Shown: one piece after another, positions 49,284 to 61,825 of the stretch | Layout: each line of letters starts with the position of its first letter | Position numbering within the stretch: the first letter of the stretch is position 1 | DNA from: Phycomyces blakesleeanus NRRL 1555(-) | Taxonomy: Eukaryota > Mucoromycota > Mucoromycetes > Mucorales > Phycomycetaceae | NCBI RefSeq assembly: GCF_001638985.1 | Contig: NW_017265162.1 | Span: 248,001 to 312,000, forward strand | Length of the DNA: 64,000 nt | Reading direction: 5' to 3' | Notes under the pieces: generated by a model | What the model was told of the DNA's origin: nothing | What the model saw: only the letters and a program-made list of their open reading frames with translations | The model's database searches: none | Position numbers and translations under genes: made by a program

Positions 49284-50556
49284 GGTAAATAGTGAATGAA
49301 ATGAAGATGATTTGAGAAAAGACAAGGTGGAGGTTTATATAGTAGCAGTAACTTTATGGATTTATCTTATTTGCCTATGATACCTCTTTCTTTTCTATTG
49401 TATTTTTCTATGAAGATTTGTGCTTCAAGAGTAATTGTTTTTTTTTTTTTTCAAAAAAGAAAAGTATATTAGACAATGAAGCTGTTAACCTTGAAGAACA
49501 ATAAAAAAGACATTGGTTTTATTTTATTTCACTTTAAAGAATATGAATAAACGACTTGAAGATTTCTTGGGCATAACCCCACGACAAAGAGATCCGAGGG
49601 TACGTTGTCTATAGGCTCTTTCTGTAGGTATGCACTCAGGACAAAGAAGGGCTATATATCTAGACCTATTTCAATGAAATATAAATGTCAAATAGAGATT
49701 TTCTATTTTATTACTTAAATTCGAAATAGCAGGAAACCATTGAGAAACTAGGTTTGTAAAATAAATGAAACTGTGTACACATGTATACATGTATAGATAC
49801 AAGTATCTATTATACGGTGAAACTATCATCGTTTTTGTAAGTTCAGTGCAATATTTTATATTATTAGTCATCCGGCCCATAGACGCGTTGTCTCTTGTTT
49901 GAAAATAGTAATAAATTTGATACCGTCGCAGGAACATTTAGAGTTGATATGAGCCCATATTTAGTATTCTTATTTCTTTTTATTGAAGTGAGATACTCCT
50001 TTGAAAAACACATTAATAATAAGCCCAGGCTACTTTGTTTATTAACAACCAAGCTATCAAACAAAGGTATGATTGTGTGAGAGGGGTGATTGGACTGTGG
50101 GTGGGCTTGTGGTCAAAGATTTCCCTGAGAGTTTTGAACAGATTGATCCAAGCTATCGGGTAGAAATCAGATCGTCCATTGTGCCAAAATAAATCGAGAT
50201 AATTGACGTCTATTGACAAAGAACATTATCTTCCCATTTACGGATCTACTGTACACCTAAACTTACAGCTATACACACACACACACACACTTTCTTTAGT
50301 ATTATTCATTCATTTTTCTCTCTTCATCAGCGATCTTTCCGATTTCATGCACACTTCAAGATATTCTTCTTTATTTGACAGACGTCATCCTCGGTTGCTT
50401 TAAAATATTAACTTAATATAGGCTAACGTACCCCTCATTCTCTTTTCTTTAACATATAATTACTTATTCTCCTTCTACACTTTAACTTGTCCTTTATTTA
50501 TTCATCTATTTCTCCCACTCTCTATACGTGTATTTTTGGGTGTTTCGTTTTATTAA
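49284..50556. other. divergent intergenic region
   Basis: Lies between two divergent genes (Sur7-like, minus; short-chain dehydrogenase, plus) and presumably holds both promoters. No gene supported. A CA run lies near 50273-50291 and a C/T-rich leader precedes 50557. Confidence 0.5.
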
Positions 50557-51534
50557 ATGGCTTCAAAGGTTTTAAATTATCTGATTACCGGCACATCACG
50601 CGGACTTGGACTTGAAATGGTTAAGCAACTGTCTGACAAAGGACATTTGGTGGTTGCTTGTGCGCGCAAGCCTGATGATTCCGAAGCACTTCAGGAACTA
50701 GTCGATAACAAATCTGTGTATGCTATTCAAATGGACATTGTTAGTCCATCGTCTGTCAAGGTAAGCTTCTTTTCTTTTTCTTTTTGTTAAGAAGAAGAAA
50801 ACAAGTACCCACATACACATCTATATACAAATACACAAAAATGCCAAGTGTTCTGTGTACTATATTCCCTCTTCGTCCTCCTCTTTCTCTTCATTCTCTC
50901 AGCCATCTCACACCAATTTGGATAGGCTGCGATTGAAAACATCGGGAAGATTGTACCACAAGGTATCGATGTACTGATCAACAATGCCGGAAATCATGGA
51001 ATAAAGGGATTGTCCATTGAAGAGATGTACGTTAATAAGGTTTTTCAACCAATCTGTTAATTAACCTTATTATTATTATTATTACTTTTATTTTTTTCTT
51101 TCTTTTGTTCTATTGGAAATCATATTAGCCCACCAGAAGATTTCATGTACGTGTTTGAAACAAATGTGGTTGGAACTAGCAATGTGACGCAGGCAGCGCT
51201 GCCGTTATTGAAGAGGCGTTCGACTCGGCAGATTGTTAATGTCACATCTGCGCTTGGGTCGCTGTCTCTTGCCACGACAGGCACGGTTGTTTCGTACCGT
51301 GTAGCCAAGGCAGCCGAGAATATGTTGACGAGGACATGGGCCGCACATCTAAAGAAAGAAGATTTTACGGTTGTGAGCCTGCATCCTGGTTGGGCAAGGA
51401 CAGATCTCGGCGGTCCAAATGCACCATTATCTGCTGAGCAGGCTATTAATGGAGTACTGACCTGTCTAGAAAAACTAGAACCAAAAAACAATGGGGTATT
51501 CTTGGATTATAGGGACAAGAATGTCCAGTGGTAA
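50557..51534 (+). CDS. short-chain dehydrogenase/reductase (C-factor-like)
   Basis: Three exons (50557-50760, 50926-51026, 51129-51534) close to 236 residues, a typical single-domain SDR. The Rossmann NAD(P)-binding motif is TGTSRGLG at residues 10-17 with MDI after strand 3; NNAG follows in exon 2. Catalytic residues are the Ser in NVTSALGSLS and Tyr/Lys in SYRVAKAA (Y-x3-K). The HPGWARTDLGG block after strand 6 and the following GVLTCLEKL and GVFLDYRDKNVQW ending are those of the C-factor-like / sniffer carbonyl reductase branch. The Arg after GTS suggests NADPH preference. Substrate unknown; no neighbouring pathway genes. Confidence 0.93.
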
Positions 51535-53256
51535 AAAAAAACCCAAAAAAAGAAGAAATATTGTTGGTCACCCATTCTGTTTGCCAAATTAGATTTAATA
51601 ACCAAATGAGCCAATAAGCCAATATATCAATGTATGAATGTAATCTGCAATCTCATAAATGATTAGGAATGGTGTACCAAAAGATCAATGGGGGGAGAGA
51701 TGAGGCCAATTTCTTGTGCTTGGTGATAATCTTGCATACAAATAGCACACGTATATATATATAAATATATAAATATTTTGAAGGTTACCTTTTATTATTA
51801 TTTATTATTTATTATTTATTAATATTCTTTATTTTATTTTCACTTTATTATCATGATTATGACTCTATTCCCGGATCAGTTAATTTTCAATGATTGCAAA
51901 GTTATTGCACGTATTACCTTTGATGTACATATGTCTTTGTATTCACAAGCCATGTCAAATCAGGGCACACGATCGAGAGCTTCCTCATAATGACCTATTT
52001 TTGATATATATATATATTATCACACACATAAAGATAGAGAGAGAGAGAGGGAGAGAGGGAGAAGGATATGTACATCTTGGTTTCCACGGTAACAAATTCT
52101 CTTTCTCCTTTTTATCAATTTGTTGCATTTTTCGCTTATAGTTTCCATAGCAACAAATTCATTAATTAATAAGTATCTTTCCTTTTTATGTGTTGTCTGT
52201 GTTTGTGTCTGTGGGCACATCTGCGTGCGTATATTCTTTTTATATGTATAAATATGTATATAATTATTTATATATATATATATAATTATAATTATATGTG
52301 CTGTGAGTGTGTGAGTATGTGTGTGTGGGTGTGTGTGTGGGTGAGTGAGTGAGTGAGAGAGTGAGAGAGTGTGTGTGTCTACATTTAATAGGCAGCCTAC
52401 CAATGGGACCCAGATTGGAAACTCACAAGCTCCCCGGTCAAGCTCAGCCATGGCGCCAATCACTGCATAGAAAGATTGCACAAATGACCTTGATAGGACT
52501 TATGGTGATACTCCCAACTGGCCAGTGCCACCTTGCGACAAATCTAGTTTGATGAACCAAACACCAATACCAACATAAAAGACCTCATAAAGCCTATTTT
52601 TATGCTCAAAAGACGGAATGATCCCAGACTATAAATCTCTTAATGGATATGTGATGGAAGAATCTGGCAGTCTAAAGCGAAGTTTATGGCAATCTCATTC
52701 TACAATTACAGCTGATATAATCCCTTTTTTGATACCAATTATAATGACAATAAAAAAGAATAAAAAGAAAAATAGACTGTGATATAATTATAAAAAAAAA
52801 GGCCTGGATTTTTTTGTGGCTGTTGAAACAAAAGAAAAAAAATCAAAACAAAGAAGGTAAAAAGAAAAAAAAAAGAAGGTCTTGCTCTTACTATTGATTA
52901 TTACTGCTCTTATTATTGGCTGGAGTATTTATCCCTTTAAGGATGTATGATTAAAGAAGTATATCTATATCTATATCCATTTACATATACAGATTTTTAT
53001 ATGTACATATATATATGTAATTGTGTGTGTGTGCGTTGCTACATAAAAGCTGTAATGATCTTTATATTATTATTAATATATATATATAATATAATATAAT
53101 ATAATATAAAATAAAAATAAAAGCAGGGAGGAAATGGCCGATCACGTTGTAGGGCAAAACTACGACAGTGTAACAGCGAGGTATGCAACGTGAAAAAAAA
53201 AGCAAAGCCAGTGAGGGTTTTGGAGTTAATGAGTTGTGAGTTCATAATAATAATAA

Positions 53257-53289
<33 letters not shown>

Positions 53290-53522
53290 GAAAACTGCGT
53301 ATAAACCCTTTTTTAGTTTCTCTACCTATTTCACACCCCTTTCCTTTCCTCTCTCCCAAAAGCCCTTTTGTGAAATCCCAAATCAAGTATAATACGCTTT
53401 TTTGTCAACATTTATTATCTGTGATTTCCTATTTATCGATCGCCCTTCCAACCTCGAAGCCCTTTTTATTGTTTTTGGATTTTTCTATTGATTTTCCTTA
53501 CTAAATCAAGCAACAATCTGTC
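51535..53522. other. repeat-rich spacer
   Basis: No gene supported. Contains an ATT/TTATT tract (51791-51835), a GA run (about 52035-52062), an AT run near 52268-52283, a GT/GA tract (52305-52376), an ATATA tract (53078-53112) and a TTTA run (53262-53290). A GC-richer island at 52383-52555, with a 153-residue minus-strand frame over it, stands out in composition but has no recognised content. Confidence 0.5.
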
Positions 53523-54526
53523 ATGCAATCATCAAACTACTACACCCCTCCTTCCCAAGCCTATATGATGGCACAGCAACAACAACAACAGCAGCAGCAG
53601 CATCAACAACAACAACATCAACAACATCAACATCAACAGCAGCAGCAACAGCAGCAGCAGCATCATCAACAGCAACAACACCACCAGCAACAGCAACATC
53701 CACAGCAACAGATTCTTCATCATCCTCATCCTCAACAACCTCAACCACAATCAATTCATCACTCTCAGCCTCTCAACATACGCTACAATCCCAATAATGC
53801 CATCCCTTCTGCAAATCCCCTGCCTGACCCGAGACAGCACCAAGCACCTGCCTCGGATGTTATCATTGATAATGGTCAAGGTGCCGGCGAGGATGATGAT
53901 TCAGATGAGAGTGACAAGAAACCAAACAAGCGTTCTGGACGCCGTAAGATTAAGATTGAGTATATTGAAGACAAGACCAGACGTCATATCACCTTCTCCA
54001 AGAGAAAGGCTGGTATCATGAAAAAGGTAAGAAAATTAAAAAATAAAACATGTTTTTAACTTCTCCTTATTTTATCATATTGCTGCTGCTATTAATGTTG
54101 TTGTTGTTAATTTCATCCCCTCCTTTCCTTTTCAAATAATCAAATAAATATTACTGCTATTATTCTTTTGTCTTAACCATGATTCAATTGTAGGCTTATG
54201 AGCTCAGTACTCTCACAGGAACCCAGGTCCTTCTCCTGGTTGTTTCCGAAACAGGTCTGGTATACACATTTACAACTCCAAAACTCCAGCCATTGGTCAC
54301 AAAACCTGAAGGCAAGAACTTGATTCAATCATGTTTGAATGCCCCCGATACTGTCGAGACTCCACAAGGAAGTACGGCATCCGTGGGTCCAGACCCTCCT
54401 TCAACCACAGTAAGTTCTATTGCCAGAATGATCTTTAATCACAAATTTACCTACTAAGAAAATCTTATCACTCTATTGTAGGCTAGCACAGATATCTATG
54501 CTGATCGAAGAAAGGTGCGATCTTAA
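53523..54526 (+). CDS. SRF-type MADS-box transcription factor (Mcm1-like)
   Basis: Three exons (53523-54026, 54194-54409, 54482-54526) close to 254 residues. The MADS domain (about residues 139-195) is the type I SRF/Mcm1 kind: RRKIKIEYIEDKTRRHITFS, KRKAGIMKKAYELSTLTGTQ and the strand VLLLVVSETGLVYTFTTPKL. Helix alpha-I binds the CArG-like site in DNA, and the ELSTLTGTQVLLLV block favours the Mcm1/SRF class over MEF2/Rlm1. The N-terminus is dominated by polyglutamine with interspersed His (CAG/CAA/CAT codons, 53574-53712), followed by an acidic EDDDSDESDKK stretch, an arrangement also seen in fungal Mcm1 orthologues. The last exon codes for only 14 residues and ends DRRKVRS. Confidence 0.93.
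53574..53712. repeat. CAG/CAA/CAT coding repeat (polyQ/His)
   Basis: Imperfect trinucleotide array encoding glutamine with histidine interruptions in the MADS-box gene. Long opposite-strand frames of Val/Ala/Asp and of Leu here are its shadows. Confidence 0.95.
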
Positions 54527-55016
54527 GAACCTGTCTTTGCCTTTTTACTAAAAGAAAAGAAAAGCATTGTTTCAATTCTACCTCTCTTTATCTTTCCTTA
54601 TATTTATCTCTCTTTAACATTTCTTTCTACCTATATATTATTATTATATTACTATTACTATTACTATTATTTCTTGGCATGGCATCTTTCAATATTATAA
54701 ATACTCTCTTTCTTTTTAAAAAAAACAATTCAATACAAATACATATATTATACATAGCGCACATATATTATACATATATTCATAAAGTATTTCCTTTTTG
54801 TTAATTTCAACATTGGTTATTTTGATAACCTTATCCAAGGTTCATGTGTTTGTGTGTGAGGGTCTGTCTTTCTTTTTTCTTTCTTTTCTCGGTATAATTT
54901 ATTCCGTAATTGTTGAATTTATTTTATATGTGTATATTAAATATATATATATAAAATGACGTTTCCCAATAGTCAATTAGGAATACAGATATGTAGACAT
55001 AATACACACAGAGATA
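54527..55016. other. convergent intergenic region
   Basis: 3' flanks of the MADS-box gene (+) and AP-4 epsilon (-); AT-rich with ATT and TA repeats. No gene seen. Confidence 0.5.
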
Positions 55017-58000
55017 TTAAGTTATTGAGTTTTGTCCAATGTAGCGTCGCATAAACAAACTGAGATCAAGTGCAGAAGGCGCACGGGCAGTTATTTGTAC
55101 AATCCCTTTAGGTTCCATCGCCACATGCACCAAAACCGGCCCGCCCAAACCATCCGAGGCAATCAATTCGTTGCCAATCAATTCTACCTTTTCCAAATCC
55201 AATTCTTCACAAAGGCCTTCAAACTGACCCTCCTTGCTCAAGCCACAATCGATGTCCCTCTTTTCTTCAAACTCGTATTCCACCCAAGCTGCTCCAAATT
55301 CCTCTGTAGAAATCGAATTTTTACCCTTGGTTTCTTTTTCTTCTTCATAATTATAATCATCATATCTGTCTTTCTCTTCTTCTTCATTAGCATCGGTATC
55401 ATCATCGTCAGCTAGTTCAAGAGCCAAAAGACTGGCTATCATTGAATTCTGTGAGAATTGCAGATTAGTCATATCAAATTTTACAAATGACTTGGAATCT
55501 TACCTCTTTGACTATTGTAACACACGCACACGCGTACACAGTTAGTACAAGCACCAATAATAATAATAATCAAAACTTAATGTGGTTTACTTTGTAGTGG
55601 AAATTGTTGATAACCAGCTGCTGGTACAAATGAACTCAAAGTGCTAAAGAAAGAAAGAAAGAAAAAAATTGAAAGGTTATCAAGCCTTAATATTTTTTCT
55701 ACAACCACCGGGTACCAACTCTGGTGAATATTACCTAGAGTGGGTCTTGTCTCTCTTTGGTATACGATCAAACGAAGACTCGAAACCTTTTGCCGATTGT
55801 GATTTTAATTGTGCCTGTGGTTGCACCTGCTTCCGAGGTTTAACAGCCTGAGCAGTCTTCTGGGGCAAGGCTGACTGCTGGTACTTGATATCGGTCAGAT
55901 TTGAAGCCGTACCACGAATTTCTTATTTTCATATGTATGCATATGTGTGTATCCCATAATATAATTTAGTCTGTCATTTCATTTCATTTCATTTCTTCTT
56001 TCCTTCTTTTTTTTTCATTCTCCCTTTATTCACCAGGCTGTTATCTTACCAGGGTCCTCAAACCGACTCAAAGACGGTCTATTAGGGTTAGCCGAAATCT
56101 TAATTGTCGGCTGGGAGGATGTTGGATAAACCTCTTCAACAGATCTCTTAAATGTATCATCTTCAATAAATCCTAGCAAATCTAAAGCAAGCTTTATATA
56201 ACAAAGAAGAATAAAAATATTAAAGAAGTTGGATGTCAATAATTTAATGGCACTCATAAGAAAATAAATAATATATATATAAGGCTTACCTCTTGTTTTT
56301 CGAGTATTGGTGATACTCTACATTCATTCAATATAGACTCAAGCCCGGGTAACCATGTTTTTGATCGTTTAATACACTGCTTGATTGCTTGTAACCCAAT
56401 TATTTGTAACACATCGTCTGGTAGATTACATTAAAGTACACAACCATCAGCACATTTTTTTTTATAGTTTTATAGTTTAATTTTTTAGCGTTGAAACTCT
56501 AGTCTCAGCAATAGCAACAGCAACAGTAGCAGTAGCAGTAGCAGTAGCATCTGTAGTGTTAATAATAATTGCAGTACTACCTTTGATAAACCCTATCCAT
56601 TTCTGCATGTGTTTCATAGCTGTTATGTCATTAAAGGAATGATCCGCGTATGCGTACTCCCCTATCATCTTACATAATATTAAGTATATAGTTAATACTA
56701 TTATTATTATTATTTTAAAGTTATATGATGAAATATATATATATATATATACTTATATATATAAAAGGTAAAACGAAAAATATGATACTAATAACCAATT
56801 TAGGAAAATTTGATGTGCATTTGGACAACAACCCTCAGACCAGCTTTAATTATTATTATTTTGCTTTACCTCGCATGCCAGTTGAACAAGACACAAAGCT
56901 AAAGGTGTACTTGGGGATCTTTTTATTATCCCAAACAAGCTATGCACACCGTGTTCAAGTATAGAAAATGGTTCAGTGTCGGTTTCCATGGCTACAAAAA
57001 AAAGAGAGATATATATAGAGAATATGTTTGTGTGCCCAAAATTTGTATAATGGTAATGATTCTAAATGCACAACTGATTATCTGGTCTACCTTTCTTGAT
57101 TGCTTTGCAGTGGGACTCTACTACTGCAGTATCCAGGTCTGTTTGTGTTGCTGCCAAAATGTCTATTTTTGTGCTAATGTACCACGGGCTTACTTCACAA
57201 TGGGTAAAGTACCAAAAAAAGAAATATATAAGAGTCAAGGATTAACGGAACCAGTAAATGGGTTACACTGCCGCAAATAAGAATATGCGTGTGTACACGC
57301 GCACACTACATATCTCTCTCTCTCTCTTGTTCTCGAAAAGATTCGAGTGAACAAGTGAATGAGTTAGTGAGCGAAAAAAAAAGATTACGCATAGAAAAGG
57401 ATATAGATAGATTGCGTCAAGGTACCAATAGGCAATCCGCTCTCGGATGTGTTTAGGTGCCTGTGTTTCCAATGCATTTTTAATTTTGTTTTGGATTCGT
57501 TGGAGCGAGTCCTGATTTGCAATTGCATTCAATATATCCAAGCTCTTGAATACAAGTGTGTCATCTTCGACACCGACCAGGAGATTGTTTGCCACCACAC
57601 CTCCGTTTAACCATTCCTGGGTCCACACACTCTTGTCAAGAGCTTCAAGGCACAAGAGACCGAGATACTTCATATTGTGATTCCCAGCCTCGAGAAACCT
57701 ATCAATAACACGCGACAATTGTTGGATCTCGTTATTTCTTTCTGTTGTACCAAGAACTCGGGTGCAAGACAAGATAATCGCTAAAATAGAACATAGCAGA
57801 ACAGAACATAGTAGTAATAATTGTACTAATAAGTATAATCTTTTGATTGAAGTCGTAATCGTAATCGTAGTCGTAATCTATAGATTGTTTCAAAAAACCA
57901 AAATATACCGTAGGCAGCATCTACTCTTCTTTCCGCATTGCTCAAGCAATTCATTACAATGGCATTTATTTCCTCAATTGACCTAAATCAGATACCAAGG

Positions 58001-59617
58001 TGGTACATTATATCAGTTTCTGTGTTTCTGTGCATACGTCTATATAGATGTGTTTTCTTTCTTTCTTTCTTTTAAAATAATATTATCATTTGATATTAAT
58101 TTATCCAATATTATTATGGCACAAATCGACTTGTAGTACTTTACCCAGCATTTGCCTTGTAATAAGATTGGATGATGTCTAGCAAGTGAATCTGGGCCCA
58201 AGGTGCCAATACTCCGTGGTAGATAAATGAACGATGAAGTCTGTTCTCCAATATTTGTCGAAAGATCCGATAAAACGTGGGCAGCACATCTGTGTACTCA
58301 CTTGCACGATTCTAGATATTTACCAAATGATATTAGTGATAATATAGTGTATATAATATGTATTACCTTCAAAATGACCTTCCACACTGATAGGGCTGCA
58401 AATACAACACTTGGATCCTTGTCTTCCAATGCTTCTTTTAGGTATCCATCGATTTGACTCAGTAGTTGAGGAGATCGTTGGTAAAAGCACAGCAAAGCCA
58501 ACAATGCTTTTTTCCTTACTATTTGCCTGTTAAATAGATAAATAATATACATATAAAACTCAATATTATTATTATTTTTTACTTGTATATGCCTTCCCCC
58601 TTTTTTTAAAAAAAGAGAAAATAGTAATAATAATAGACTTATTGAATTAGTGCTTACTTTGGATAGGCAAGACATGCTACTGTAGCTTGTAAAAGATTAT
58701 CTTCCATCTCAGGTAATTGCAAATATCCAATGGCATTTAATGCGGCACATCGATCAAGATATTGCTGGCTTTTGAGGTCCTTTATTTTTATTTTATGTTA
58801 CTTTAGTTTTTTTTTTCAGGGCAGAAAATCTTAATAGTAATTTATCTATATATATTATATATACAGATACTTATTTCTGTGCGTGTTTTGTGTAGATTGA
58901 GTCGTATCTTATTGTACTTTATTGGCAAATAGATGAATCTTACTCGTTGTAATGTATTTATCAACATTATTCCAAGTGAAGGATCGTGCTCAAGAAACAG
59001 TGCACAAGCTAAATAACCTAAATACCAAAAAAAAACTAGATGAGTCTGACTATACTGCTTCATAATTGGACTTTTACTTTTTCTTCTTTAATAAATTTTT
59101 TTTTCTATGATCTACTCTACCTGTACGTCTCTGTCCTAAAGTCTCGCCACTTTGAGTAGTCATGATGGCATAAATAACTCCAAATTCTACGGAATATCCC
59201 AGCATAGCACAATGGACAAGACAAATCAAATAGTCTTTCATTTTGGCCTTATATATAAAGATATATTTATATAGATACACGCCCATAAATTTATGCTATT
59301 ATTATGAGGCTCTAGTAAAAAAAACAGAGATGGACTTACTGATGAGACATCAGGATGACTCATCTTGGCAGCCAAGAGCTTAAGTTCATGCTGAACATGG
59401 GAATGCTCTTCCTACAAGAAAAGAAGAAGTAGAAGAAGAATTCCAGTAATATATGTATATATATATATTATCTCAGCTCAAGGTCATTTCGTTTTTGTTC
59501 AATGTCTATTACAGCTTTGCTTTTAGATTCCGTAATCTTTCTAATGAATCCACCAAATTCAGTGCTTGCACCAGAAGCAATGAATTCTGAGCCGAGAAAA
59601 GCGTGTAGTCGTGGCAT
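55017..59617 (-). CDS. AP4E1: AP-4 complex epsilon adaptin
   Basis: Eighteen exons close in phase to 837 residues: 59513-59617, 59340-59411, 59121-59247, 58944-59017, 58658-58779, 58367-58526, 58145-58311, 57909-57982, 57426-57780, 57091-57188, 56870-56991, 56581-56668, 56290-56417, 56050-56191, 55735-55921, 55591-55643, 55504-55511, 55017-55448. The trunk matches epsilon adaptins block by block: HVQHELKLL, CLVHCAMLGYSVEFGVIYAI, RRTGYLACALFLEHD, KKALLALLCFYQ, YHGVLAPWAQIHLL, NHNMKYLGLLCLEAL and MIGEYAYADHSF. A Gln/Lys-rich hinge (about 55735-55921) precedes an ear-like C-terminus with FGAAWVEYEF and LDLEKVELIGNELIA. AP-4 is a trans-Golgi cargo adaptor. The protein is shorter than the human one (about 1,137), mainly in hinge and ear. 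Gamma adaptin was considered but the block pattern fits epsilon better. Confidence 0.85.
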
Positions 59618-60756
59618 AAATGTTAGCGATAGTTGTAATACAATGTAGTATAAAAATTAATCACACGAAATAAAGAAATCTTGTACTTCTATACATTTTC
59701 TTGGTTACGATCAATCTGTTGGTCTTTAATACAAGTCACTTGAGCCTTTCTTTTTTTTCGCTTTTTTTTTCTTTTAGAGTTACAGTAGATTATAGAAAAG
59801 CAACAGTAGCATTACTGTCAGTAACAACTGTAGTATCAAAGGTACCAATAAGGGGGGGGGCGATAACATCTACAGTGGCAACAGGAATAGTGAAAAACTG
59901 TAGATATATACAATGCACGTCAAGTTCTCTTTCTCTTCTTCGTTCTTTTTCATCTCCATAAAAATATTAACCAATCACTTTATACAATATTTAAGCGCTT
60001 TAAATCCAGACAATGCTGTTGAATGTTTTAAACGAATCAAAATTATTTTTTTATGCACAGCTTACTTCTTTTGGAAAAATAAAATAAAGAAATTAAATTC
60101 AGACAAAAAGCTTATTTAAAATAAGAAAAAACACAGAGCTTTCATATCTTTATCATCCCAAGTATTAAATTGTTTGTGTTTTTTACTAAAGAAAACCGTT
60201 GGTAAAAAACACAATCTTTTATTTTTTATAGGTTTTGCAAACTCAGAAAAATATATCTTGTTTACAGCCCAATTCAGCAAACCGGTTCAGAATCTCGATT
60301 TATACAACGGTTTGTATCAAGAAAGGCGTTCTACCTTCTGATGTTACTGGTTTTCTTTTTCCCTTTATGCGTGTATTTATGACTAGTTATTTTGGTCTTG
60401 CTGGTATTAATAATAGTAAAACGTAGTCAAGGGTAGTTACATAACTAAGAGTATAATAAACAAGTAAAAAATAAGATATAATCAGTAATATATAAACAAT
60501 AGTCCAATTGATTCCTGCCCTAACTTGTTTCCATTTTTTTACCTGTAAAATTGTAACAAGCTAACCGGAGCTTACAGTTGTTACAGATTTCGCCTTTTTC
60601 TTTGAATTTATAACGCCGCCCACTTCATATACAAACCCTTACAAGAAGTAACGGAATGATTTTCAAACTCAACATAGTAAATGATCTTTAAAAAAAAAGT
60701 GCAACTATGCATTAAAGAAAAAACAAAAACGCCTTTTCTCTTTCGAATCTTACAAA
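59618..60756. other. spacer upstream of AP4E1 and Tc1 remnant
   Basis: Open frames at 59701-60426 lack domains and are judged non-coding. A poly-G run lies near 59852-59860. An imperfect inverted repeat TGTAACAA / TTGTTACA at about 60550-60586 may belong to the end of the Tc1-like element that follows. Confidence 0.4.
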
Positions 60757-61825
60757 ATGTCTCAAGAAATCAATAAAGATACTTTTAATAAACGGAAGGA
60801 GATATCAGATTATGAAAAAGGGCTTATTGTCGGTGGTGCTCTTCAAGATGTATCATTAACCGCCATTTCGGAGAAAACAGGCATACCTTTGACAACTGTA
60901 CATAGAACAGTCAAAAGATGGAAACAGAACGGCACAGCATTAACAGTAAAGCGCAAAGGACGTCAGGCGATTTTGGGGGAAAGGGATTTAGGCCATCTCA
61001 AAAACGAAATTAAAAAGAATCCCAAGACTACACTTGGAGAACTTACAATCGCCATGAGAAACGTGATTGGGAATTACGTTTCCAAGAATACTGTCCGTAA
61101 AGGGATTCGTAAAATCGAAATGTCTTCTTGTCATGCTGTTATCGATCCAATGCTATCCGAAGTACCCAAGAATAAATAATTAATGTTTAATCCTCACTCC
61201 AAGCAAATCAATCAACGATGGGATCGTGTGATCCGGAGTGATGGGTCCTGATTCATGTTTTTTTTTAAAAGGATGGAAATCTTGGAATTTGGTGCGTTCC
61301 TCTGAAGAAATACAAAGCTAATTGTATTGTGCCCAGAATACATCTTATAAGTAACTCAATGACGGTCTATGATCTGTGTATGAGCAGGAGAAGTGAACCC
61401 TCCAAAAACCATCATTAATGGGCCTAGATCAATTTGGATATATACACTTCTTGGAAAGAAAATTGATCCCATCCTATGGCTATCTAAATTAAATATATGA
61501 CAGGGATTTCGTTTCTCAGGAAGAAAACACTCCTTGCCATAGGTCAAAACTCGCCGAGTGCTGAAAAAAGAAAGGTCCGTAACGTGCCAATAATGGCATG
61601 ACTACCAAATAGTTCAGATATCTCGATCCTCTTGAGAATATCTAGGCTTATTTGGGTCCGATTGTAAGGGCAAGGGTATGGGACTTGACTGCCCTTGAGA
61701 AGGTGGACATGGTAATCTATGGAAGAATAGAAGAAAATACAGGTTTGAAGTGTGCGAGATGTATTGTAGGTCTATTGAAAATCGCATAGATCTGATGAAG
61801 AGAACCTGTGGCGATATTACCAGGT
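60757..61825 (+). pseudogene. decayed Tc1/mariner-type transposase
   Basis: The first 140 codons (60757-61179) are open and encode the bipartite helix-turn-helix DNA-binding region: ISDYEKGLIVGGALQDVSLT, AISEKTGIPLTTVHRTVKRW, a GRQAILGERDLGHL linker and TLGELTIAMRN. Beyond the TAA at 61177 the catalytic half continues only in pieces across all frames: QINQRWDRVIRSDGS (about 61205-61250), SMTVYDLCMS, INLDIYTLLGKKIDPILWL (about 61423-61480) and a C-terminal ENI..AYLGPIVRARVWDL block (61632-61690). These follow the order expected of a Tc1 DDE domain (W..VI.SD.S ... NPIENIW), but with several stops and frameshifts. The element is therefore dead. Terminal inverted repeats were not clearly identified. 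Confidence 0.8.

Noticed and set aside
49284..49325. Longer N-terminus of the Sur7-like protein starting at 49325
   Set aside because: That start codon is TTG; the first ATG in frame is at 49283 and immediately precedes the first membrane helix.
53521..53754. Minus-strand Val/Ala/Asp-rich and Leu-rich frames
   Set aside because: Reverse-strand readings of the polyglutamine repeat in the MADS-box gene.
56725..57280. Plus-strand frames of 79 and 112 residues
   Set aside because: They overlap AP4E1 exons 10 and 11, whose minus-strand reading is conserved and in phase.
59460..59512. AP4E1 exon 1 running to AGA before a TAA, which would need a non-GT donor (AG|ATAATA)
   Set aside because: A GTAATA donor 48 nt upstream (exon end 59513) restores the phase and gives an ungapped match to the epsilon adaptin N-terminus, so no unusual intron is needed.
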